Shown here: positions 1 through 5,708 of the stretch, piece after piece
Numbering within the stretch: the stretch's first letter is position 1
Layout of the letters: every line of letters begins with the position of its first letter
Assembly: GCA_015222915.1 (NCBI GenBank)
Contig: JADFWE010000176.1
Location: 1 to 8,703, forward strand
From: Pseudomonadota bacterium
GTDB taxonomy: Bacteria; Pseudomonadota; Gammaproteobacteria; SZUA-229
DNA: 8,703 nucleotides
Direction: 5' to 3'
Program-made: the position numbers and the translations under genes
The notes under the pieces: model-generated
Told to the model about the DNA's origin: nothing
What the model saw: the letters and a program-made list of their open reading frames with translations, nothing else
Databases searched by the model: none

Positions 1-46
1 CCATCTAGACGGTCGCTTTCATACCAACCGCTGATTTTGTACCTTT

Positions 47-490
47 ATGACTGATAACAAGCAGAAAACTCTTCGATATGCGGGACTATTCCGGCGTTTG
101 TTCGCTATCTTTTATGATGGCTTCCTCCTGCTGGCCATACTTTTTATCGTAACGGCCATCGCAAATACACTGAACAGCGGCAATGCCATCGAACCGGGGA
201 ATGTCTATTACCCTTTATATGTTCTTATCATCGTGGTTTTGAGTTACCTGTATTTTGCCTGGTTCTGGATCCATGGCGGACAGACACTGGGCATGAAAAC
301 CTGGCAGATTCAGTTACAGACAGGCGATGCCAGGGTCTTTGACTGGAAAGCGGCAGCAATACGGTTCCTTGCTGCGATAGTGTCCTGGCTGCCGTTGGGT
401 GCCGGTTTTTTATGGTCGTTTATCGATAAAAAAAATCGCTGCTGGCATGACCTGGTCAGCGATACAGTACTTATCGATTTACGCAGCTGA
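47..490 (+). CDS. RDD family integral membrane protein
   Basis: A 147-residue small inner-membrane protein of the RDD family, whose biochemical role is mostly unknown (some members are linked to ion or solute transport). The N-terminal signature is visible as AGLFRRLFAIFYDG (residues 12-25), with the paired Arg and the Asp inside the first membrane helix (about 19-40). Two further hydrophobic segments lie at about 54-75 and 104-126. The family's GQTLGMKTWQIQL block (78-90) and the C-terminal DKKNRCWHDLVSDTVLI block (127-143) are both intact, so the protein looks complete. The ATG at 47 has no evident Shine-Dalgarno sequence, but the next Met is residue 84, so this start is the only sensible one. 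The gene is convergent with lptG. The family assignment is firm; the function is not known. Confidence 0.9.
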   Translation: MTDNKQKTLRYAGLFRRLFAIFYDGFLLLAILFIVTAIANTLNSGNAIEPGNVYYPLYVLIIVVLSYLYFAWFWIHGGQTLGMKTWQIQLQTGDARVFDWKAAAIRFLAAIVSWLPLGAGFLWSFIDKKNRCWHDLVSDTVLIDLRS

Positions 491-521
491 GCCCGAAGCG
501 ATTAAGGGATGGCAGCCCAGG

Positions 522-566
522 GATACTCTGATTAAGTCCAATTATTTCAAACTTGATCAGAGTATC
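522..566. repeat. 16-bp inverted repeat at the RDD/lptG convergent junction
   Basis: The arms are 522-537 (GATACTCTGATTAAGT) and 551-566 (ACTTGATCAGAGTATC), separated by a 13-nt AT-rich loop. Fifteen of 16 positions pair by Watson-Crick rules, and the outer 11 bp are perfect. The remaining position is a U-G wobble in the plus-strand RNA. The repeat begins one base beyond the lptG stop codon and 31 bases beyond the RDD stop. Neither strand has a run of T after the stem, so it does not match a standard intrinsic terminator. It could still serve as a bidirectional 3'-end stabiliser, or be a short MITE-like palindrome. Confidence 0.75.
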
Positions 567-567
567 A

Positions 568-1632
568 CTAGCTCACCCGTTTCAGATAATACATGCTGAT
601 AGCCACCACTGATATAAAGGGCGCAGCCGCGCTCAATAATGGTGACATATCCAGTGCCAGCCCGAGATGATTGATCGAACGGTTGATCACGTAATAGACG
701 ATACCGATGATGACCGCCAGCATGATACGCTGACCGACACCCCCGCTTCGCGGTGTAGTCGAAAACACGATAGGCATGGCGATCATCAGCATCGCCAGGC
801 AGGTTAACGGGGTGAAGACTTTTATCCAGAATGCCAGCCGGTATTCATCACTGTCGAGATTATTATCCTGCAGATATTTGCTATAGGTTAACAACTCGGT
901 CGCCGACATGTCCTTGGAATCGAGCTCCAGCACAGAGAACAGCTCTAACAGGATCAGTCTTTTTAAGATCAGATGCTCCTCAAATGCCGTCGTCACCCCC
1001 GAAACACTGATTTCGGTACGCTTTATATGGTCCAGGTGCCATTCATCATCTTTATATTGTGCTTTTTCAGCATAGATAACAGAACCCAGGCGACGCTCAT
1101 CGTCTAACTCATAAACACTGATCTCACGCAGCTCATGGTTCGGTAATATCTTTTTCACATTGACGTAGCGGTTACCGTCTCTCGCCCAGATGTCATTCAT
1201 GCCACCGACGATAAGCTTCTTCTCCATGGCTTCTGCGCGAAAGGTTTTTGCAGAACGGGTAGTTGAGGGCACGACATATTCGCCCAGCACCGCAACCATG
1301 ATGGCGATCAGTAAGCCGATCTGCAGCACGGAACGAGTGATACGCATAGCGCTGATGCCCGAAGCACGCATCACGATCAATTCTGAATTGGCTGCCAGCG
1401 CTCCTAACGACAGGATGCTGCCGAGCAATAATATAGAAGGTGACAGTTCATATAACCGTTGCGGTAATCGTAGCAGCACGAAAATCACTGCCTTCAGGTT
1501 ACCGTAGTCGCCGGTGCCGACATGATTCAACTGCGCGACGAAATCGACAAAAGCAAAAATAGACAGCATGATAAAACAGGCGAAAGCGCAGCCTGACAGC
1601 ACCGTTTTTGCGAGATAACGATCAAGAACCAT
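568..1632 (-). CDS. lptG: LPS export ABC transporter permease LptG
   Basis: Inner-membrane permease subunit of the LptB2FG complex, which extracts lipopolysaccharide from the inner membrane and passes it to LptC and the periplasmic bridge. The 354 residues match the usual length (about 360 in E. coli). Features seen (numbered from MVLDRY): TM1 about 12-35; the LPQRLYELSPSILLLGSIL segment (56-74); the coupling-helix block SELIVMRASGISAMRI (83-98); a periplasmic beta-jellyroll region about 130-250; EYRLAFWIKVFTP (263-275); and PRSGG (294-298) before the last two helices. The start at 1632 is preferred over the in-frame ATG at 1641, because AGAGG (complement of 1642-1646) lies 9 nt upstream of 1632 but directly abuts 1641. 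The gene overlaps the lptF end by 11 bp, indicating translational coupling in one operon. Confidence 0.96.
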   Translation of the reverse strand: MVLDRYLAKTVLSGCAFACFIMLSIFAFVDFVAQLNHVGTGDYGNLKAVIFVLLRLPQRLYELSPSILLLGSILSLGALAANSELIVMRASGISAMRITRSVLQIGLLIAIMVAVLGEYVVPSTTRSAKTFRAEAMEKKLIVGGMNDIWARDGNRYVNVKKILPNHELREISVYELDDERRLGSVIYAEKAQYKDDEWHLDHIKRTEISVSGVTTAFEEHLILKRLILLELFSVLELDSKDMSATELLTYSKYLQDNNLDSDEYRLAFWIKVFTPLTCLAMLMIAMPIVFSTTPRSGGVGQRIMLAVIIGIVYYVINRSINHLGLALDMSPLLSAAAPFISVVAISMYYLKRVS

Positions 1633-2731
1633 TGATAGCATCCTCTGAGCGTTTCCTGCGAAGAGAGATCCCGATGAGATAACCGCTGCGTTTCATCAGG
1701 TAGACGGTGATGATAATGGCGATGATGTGAACCCACCATGTACCCACCCATACCGGTACTTTCTCCTGCATGATCCAGGTCTTGCCGACACCGAGAAGGT
1801 TTGAATAGATAAGATACAACACCAGTGCCACCACCAGTTTCGCGTAACGTCCGCTGCGCGGATCAGTATGGCTGAGCGGCAATGCCATAAACGCGACGAT
1901 GATGGTGGCCAGCGGCAGGGTAAAACGCCACTGCAATTCAGACTGGTCTTTCGGGTCTGTCGACTGCCAGAGCTCAGTCATGGATTTCGATTTTTCTGAA
2001 AAATGTGCTGTCACCTGGTTTTCAGCAATAAAAACCCCGTACTTCTGATATTCGATGATCTTGAAATCCCCGTCACCTGCATTGCCTGCATAGTGCGTAC
2101 CATCTTGCATCATCACATACCGGCGGCCATCTTCATTATAGAAAGTGGTGGTGTTATCAGCCAGGTCAACATGATTCGTGGTACCGCGTTTCTGCTGAAA
2201 GAAAACATTCTCGATCTTCTTGTTCTTTTTATCTTCCGATTCCAGGAACAGCACACCGTTTTCCCCGGCGCGATTAAACTGTCCGACCATCAGGGCATCT
2301 ATTTCAGCCTGGCTCTGTATCTCTGCAGTAATCACGGCACGCTGCTGTGTGATCAGCGGTCTCGCATACATCAACAGGACTAATAACAGCAGGGTGACCG
2401 GTACTGCGATCAGCATCAGCGGACGATACCACTGCAGCGGTCCGATACCGGCAGACATGATCGCGGCCATCTCACTGTCGCGATAGAGACGACCGAATGC
2501 CAGCAGGATGCCCATCAGCAGACTGAGCGGCAACAACACCACGCTGAACTCAAACAGGCTGTTGAACAGGTAAGCCAGTAAGGCGCTGATTGGTATAAAC
2601 CCCTGCGATACCCAGCTAAGCAGGTGCACCAGCTCGGTGCTCAGCACGATGATCAATAAAACAAAGATCACAGATAAAAAAGCCGTTAACAACTCTTTAG
2701 CAATATATTTATCGATAATGGTCAGTTTCAT
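1622..2731 (-). CDS. lptF: LPS export ABC transporter permease LptF
   Basis: Partner permease of LptG in the LptB2FG lipopolysaccharide extractor. The 369 residues are close to E. coli LptF (366). It starts MKLTIIDKYIAKELL, typical of the family, followed by TM1 (about 13-36), TM2 (about 52-80), the cytoplasmic coupling helix FGRLYRDSEMAAIMSAGI (79-96) that would contact LptB, and TM3 (about 103-123). A periplasmic jellyroll domain spans about 130-260, then come RFTLPLATIIVAFMALPL (269-286), the conserved DPRSGRYAKL (290-299) and the final membrane helices. The gene is read divergently from pepA and is the first gene of an lptF-lptG operon. No strong Shine-Dalgarno sequence is visible upstream of the ATG. 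LptB, LptA and LptC are not in this window, which is usual. Confidence 0.96.
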   Translation of the reverse strand: MKLTIIDKYIAKELLTAFLSVIFVLLIIVLSTELVHLLSWVSQGFIPISALLAYLFNSLFEFSVVLLPLSLLMGILLAFGRLYRDSEMAAIMSAGIGPLQWYRPLMLIAVPVTLLLLVLLMYARPLITQQRAVITAEIQSQAEIDALMVGQFNRAGENGVLFLESEDKKNKKIENVFFQQKRGTTNHVDLADNTTTFYNEDGRRYVMMQDGTHYAGNAGDGDFKIIEYQKYGVFIAENQVTAHFSEKSKSMTELWQSTDPKDQSELQWRFTLPLATIIVAFMALPLSHTDPRSGRYAKLVVALVLYLIYSNLLGVGKTWIMQEKVPVWVGTWWVHIIAIIITVYLMKRSGYLIGISLRRKRSEDAINGS

Positions 2732-2907
2732 CGCAGGGCTAATTTAGAAAATTGATGGAAGATGTGCTTATTTTCACTGAAGTTTAACCTGAAAACTTCT
2801 GTTAACCACAACTAATCATACGATTGTTGAAAAATCACGCTAAAAACAAAGAAATCATCTACCTTATCTACAATAAATTGCATACAATCACCCATATAGC
2901 CTGTTAA

Positions 2908-2934
2908 GGAACCTCTGATTAATTCAGAGGTTCC
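2908..2934. repeat. Perfect 11-bp-arm palindrome upstream of pepA
   Basis: GGAACCTCTGA (2908-2918) is the exact reverse complement of TCAGAGGTTCC (2924-2934), with a five-base TTAAT centre. It would form a strong hairpin in RNA, or a dyad operator in DNA. It ends 22 bases before the pepA Shine-Dalgarno sequence. The flanks are AT-rich but lack a T-tract on either strand, so it is not a standard terminator. It shares the core CTCTGATTAA with the palindrome at 522-566. Possible roles are an mRNA leader hairpin, an operator (PepA itself binds DNA in E. coli) or the residue of a small mobile repeat. Confidence 0.75.
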
Positions 2935-2956
2935 ATAATAATATTTAAATCTCACT

Positions 2957-2960
2957 GGAG
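2957..2960 (+). promoter_or_regulatory. Shine-Dalgarno site of pepA
   Basis: GGAG lies five bases before the ATG at 2966. It is one of the few recognisable ribosome binding sites in the window and fixes the pepA start. Confidence 0.7.
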
Positions 2961-2965
2961 CATCC

Positions 2966-4468
2966 ATGGAATACACAGTCAAAAGCGGTAACCCGGAAAA
3001 ACAGCGCATCGGCTGTGTCGTTATTCCCGTCTACGCATCGCGAAAACTTTCCGCATCGGCAAAAATCATCGATAAAGCCAGCAACGGTTACATCGCCAAC
3101 CTGGTGAGGCGCGGTGAGATCGAAGGTGATCTGGGCAACACCTTATTACTGCACAATGTTGAGAACACCTTATGTGACAGGGTATTATTGATCGGCTGCG
3201 GCAAAGAGAAAGACGTAACGGTCAACACTTTCCGCAAGATAAATCACCACATGGTCAAACGCCTGCAGGCCAGCGGTGCCACCGAGATCGCTTCCTACCT
3301 GACCGAAGTACCGGTAAAACGAAAAGACATCAACTGGAAGATCCAGCATTCCATCGAAGCCATCGATGAAGCTTTATACAAATTCAATCAGCTGAAAACA
3401 GAGAAGAAAGAATCCCGCCGTCCCTTGCGAAAATTTATTTTCAGCGTCAATGGACGTGGCCAGCTGATGCAGGGTGAACAGGCTGTCCGTACCGGTATGG
3501 CGATATCCGCCGGTATCCATCTGGCAAAAGATCTGGGCAACCTGCCCGGCAATATGTGTACCCCGGACTACCTGGCAAAACAGGCCATCAAACTCGATAC
3601 ACAACACAGCAATATCAAGACCTCTGTACTGGAAGAAGACGAGATGGAAGAACTGGGCATGGGTGCCCTGCTCTCTGTTTCCAGAGGCAGCCGCCAGCCC
3701 GGTAAATTGATCACCATGGAATATATGGCGGGTGATAAAAAACAGGCCCCCATCATTTTTGTCGGCAAAGGCGTCACCTTCGATTCCGGCGGCATCAGCC
3801 TGAAACCGGGCGCCGGTATGGATGAGATGAAATACGATATGTGCGGTGCAGCCAGCGTTATCGGCGTGATGAATGCCTGTGCAGAACTGCAGCTACCGGT
3901 GAACGTCGTCGGCATCATTCCCACCGTCGAAAATATGCCCGATGGCATCGCCTCCCGGCCCGGTGATATCGTCACCAGTATGTCAGGACAGACCATCGAG
4001 ATCCTCAACACCGATGCCGAAGGCCGGCTTATCTTATGTGATGCGCTGACCTATGCCGAAAAATATGAACCCGACGTGGTCATCGATATCGCCACCTTAA
4101 CCGGTGCCTGTATCGTCGCCCTCGGCGCACACCCTGCCGGCCTGCTCAGCAACCACAATCCGCTGACCAATGATCTGCTGTCTGCGGGACAGACCAGCGG
4201 TGACCGCTGCTGGCAGCTGCCGTTATGGGATGACTACCAGGATCAGCTGAAGAGCAATTTTGCTGACATGGCCAATATCGGCGGCAAGGGTGCAGGCACC
4301 ATTACTGCTGCCTGCTTCCTCTCCCGCTTCACCAAAAAATATCACTGGGCACACCTGGATATCGCCGGTGTTGCCTGGCGCAGCGGCAGCCATAAAGGAG
4401 CTACCGGACGCCCCGTCGGCCTGCTGACCCAGTATGTACTCGACCGGGTGCAGGAAGCTTCAAAATAA
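2966..4468 (+). CDS. pepA: Leucyl aminopeptidase (cytosol aminopeptidase, M17 family)
   Basis: A cytoplasmic two-metal aminopeptidase that removes N-terminal residues, notably Leu, from peptides; family members are hexamers. The 500 residues compare with 503 in E. coli. The N-terminal macro-like domain covers about 1-165, and the catalytic domain follows. Metal ligands are visible as K268, D273 and D291 (in GKGVTFDSGGISLK and MKYDMCGAA) and D350 and E352 in the M17 signature NTDAEGRLIL (348-357). Catalytic K280 and R354 are present. TLTGACIVALG (377-387) and the FADMANIGG region (432-440) are also conserved. E. coli PepA doubles as a DNA-binding accessory protein in XerCD recombination and as a carAB repressor; whether this one does is inference. 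It is divergent from lptF and 30 bp ahead of the acidic gene, probably co-transcribed with it. Confidence 0.98.
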   Translation: MEYTVKSGNPEKQRIGCVVIPVYASRKLSASAKIIDKASNGYIANLVRRGEIEGDLGNTLLLHNVENTLCDRVLLIGCGKEKDVTVNTFRKINHHMVKRLQASGATEIASYLTEVPVKRKDINWKIQHSIEAIDEALYKFNQLKTEKKESRRPLRKFIFSVNGRGQLMQGEQAVRTGMAISAGIHLAKDLGNLPGNMCTPDYLAKQAIKLDTQHSNIKTSVLEEDEMEELGMGALLSVSRGSRQPGKLITMEYMAGDKKQAPIIFVGKGVTFDSGGISLKPGAGMDEMKYDMCGAASVIGVMNACAELQLPVNVVGIIPTVENMPDGIASRPGDIVTSMSGQTIEILNTDAEGRLILCDALTYAEKYEPDVVIDIATLTGACIVALGAHPAGLLSNHNPLTNDLLSAGQTSGDRCWQLPLWDDYQDQLKSNFADMANIGGKGAGTITAACFLSRFTKKYHWAHLDIAGVAWRSGSHKGATGRPVGLLTQYVLDRVQEASK

Positions 4469-4498
4469 CTATTCATAGGCTAACAACTAAAATAATAT

Positions 4499-5551
4499 GT
4501 GACAGAAAAAATGGCTGACTACGATCCTAAAATCATTCCTACCCTCGATGACATCATCGAGGATGACATCGATGAAGAGATAAAAGAAACCGTTATCGAT
4601 CTGTCTTCTCTGTTAGCCGATAAGGTTGATGAAGACGATGATAATTTTGATCTATTTACCGCCGAGGTCGAGGTTGGCATTGACGATACCGACACCGAAG
4701 CTGGCATCGAAGACGATAGCCCGCAGATCGGTATGATCGATGATATCGAAACGGCAGGCACTCTCGATATCGACTCAGAACTTTCATCTGTCGCTGATGC
4801 AGACCTGGATACCACCGCTATCGATATAGAAATTTCCGGCTCTGACGATATTGATATCGATATCGAAAATAGCAGCGAAACTCTGCCCGTCGATCTGGAT
4901 ACATTGGAAACGGCTGAGACTGGAACTGCTGAGATAGAGGCAGCGGTGATAGAGATAGATACTATAGATATCGAGGAAACGGTGGTCGGTGAAATTGAGA
5001 TCTACGCCGACGAAGAAATCGAACCGGCACTTCCTGATGATGAAGAACCTGTCGAATCCGCACTGATCAATTACCATGCCGAAGAAGAGGATGACATCGT
5101 CATCGATACCCACCATGCAGCTGAGGGTGATTCTCCGGCACAAGTTGAAGCCGAAATCGAGCAGGAAACCGAGGCTGATACCTATGCACCGGCCGAAGAA
5201 GCTTCTACCGGGATTCGTCCTGAAGACATCCCTGAGGTAACACACGAAGTAGCCGCCCCGGTATCCGACGAGGACGTGGATAGCGCCATCGTGGAAAGCG
5301 CTATTATAGGACCAGATGCCGGATCTGAAGATGACACAGAGACCAGCCTGGTGGCCAGCGATGTTTTATCCACCGTTACTCTGGAAGAACTGAGTGATAA
5401 CATCATCCAGCAGCTGATGCCGGAACTGGAACAGCAGCTGCGCTTCCTGGTCCTAAAAACACTGCACGAAAAACTGCCTGCGGAGATCACCCGTCAGTTA
5501 TCACCCAACTCCGCGCACGAGGATGACGATGGAGCTGGCGATCAGCAGTAA
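4499..5551 (+). CDS. Uncharacterised hyperacidic protein in the holC position
   Basis: I do not recognise a characterised family. The 350-residue product has about 111 Asp/Glu (32%), only nine Lys/Arg, no Cys and no Trp. Residues 43-239 contain no Lys or Arg. The middle is low complexity with alternating Ile and Asp/Glu, for example D-I repeats at 117-122, and is probably disordered. The N-terminus carries KIIPTLDDIIEDD (11-23), which resembles a short IPTL-type start I associate with hypothetical proteins next to valS in other Gammaproteobacteria (from memory). Residues about 290-334 (LEELSDNIIQQLMPELEQQL and onward) form a predicted amphipathic helical module, followed by an acidic tail. 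There is no signal peptide or membrane helix. The start is GTG at 4499; an in-frame ATG at 4511 (MADYDPK) is an equally good alternative, as neither has a clear Shine-Dalgarno sequence. It lies between pepA and valS, where chi (holC) is expected. The smooth open frame and placement argue that it is a real gene. Confidence 0.8.
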   Translation: MTEKMADYDPKIIPTLDDIIEDDIDEEIKETVIDLSSLLADKVDEDDDNFDLFTAEVEVGIDDTDTEAGIEDDSPQIGMIDDIETAGTLDIDSELSSVADADLDTTAIDIEISGSDDIDIDIENSSETLPVDLDTLETAETGTAEIEAAVIEIDTIDIEETVVGEIEIYADEEIEPALPDDEEPVESALINYHAEEEDDIVIDTHHAAEGDSPAQVEAEIEQETEADTYAPAEEASTGIRPEDIPEVTHEVAAPVSDEDVDSAIVESAIIGPDAGSEDDTETSLVASDVLSTVTLEELSDNIIQQLMPELEQQLRFLVLKTLHEKLPAEITRQLSPNSAHEDDDGAGDQQ

Positions 5552-5643
5552 AAGACGCTCTACAGCCAGTAACTCACGTACCGGCTTAGCCGTGCTATAG
5601 CGACATATTGGCCGCATTTCCCCCGTACATTGCCCGCATGTTG

Positions 5644-5660
5644 TATAATTCCGCGCTTGA
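5644..5660 (+). promoter_or_regulatory. Probable valS promoter (-10 box and GC-rich discriminator)
   Basis: A perfect TATAAT hexamer at 5644-5649 is followed by TCCGCGCTTG, a GC-rich discriminator, which places the likely transcript start near 5656-5660, about 50 bases before the valS ATG. The -35 region at standard spacing (about 5620-5627) is C-rich and poor. GC-rich discriminators are typical of promoters repressed by ppGpp/DksA, which would suit a tRNA synthetase gene. The hexamer is seen directly; the regulation is inferred. Confidence 0.6.
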
Positions 5661-5708
5661 ATTTATTCACGTATTCTTATTCCTTAAACCTGTTCAATCG
5701 AGTCCATA

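Larger units (their letters stand above)
2732..2965. promoter_or_regulatory. Divergent lptF/pepA intergenic control region
   Basis: This 234-bp AT-rich spacer must carry the promoters for the leftward lptFG operon and for rightward pepA. On the pepA side there are two TACAAT boxes (2869-2874 and 2883-2888) that could act as -10 elements, neither with a convincing -35. A palindrome (2908-2934) follows, then GGAG (2957-2960) five bases before the pepA ATG. Nearer lptF, an inverted repeat GAAGTTT/AAACTTC (2779-2785 and 2793-2799) overlaps a direct repeat of TTAACC (2784-2789 and 2802-2807). Exact promoter positions cannot be decided by eye. No convincing ORF was found in the spacer. Confidence 0.5.

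Noticed and set aside
2..34. Open frame at the left edge ending in LDGRFHTNR and stop, possibly the tail of an upstream gene.
   Set aside because: Only ten codons are visible, another frame is also open to position 54, and nothing identifies a family.
3568..4011. Minus-strand open frame of 147 codons within pepA.
   Set aside because: It lies entirely opposite the conserved catalytic domain of pepA and has no family features.
4544..4561. CTCGATG/CATCGAG hairpin near the start of the acidic gene as an RNA regulatory element.
   Set aside because: The repeats follow from Asp-Asp-Ile-Ile-Glu codons; composition explains them.
4784..5245. Minus-strand open frame of 153 codons opposite the acidic gene.
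   Set aside because: It is a mirror of the GAY/ATC-rich codons, has an implausible Phe/Cys-rich composition and no ribosome binding site, and the plus frame covers it fully.
5582..5592. CGGCTTAGCCG mini-hairpin after the acidic gene as a terminator.
   Set aside because: The stem is only four to five bp with a tiny loop and no T-tract follows.
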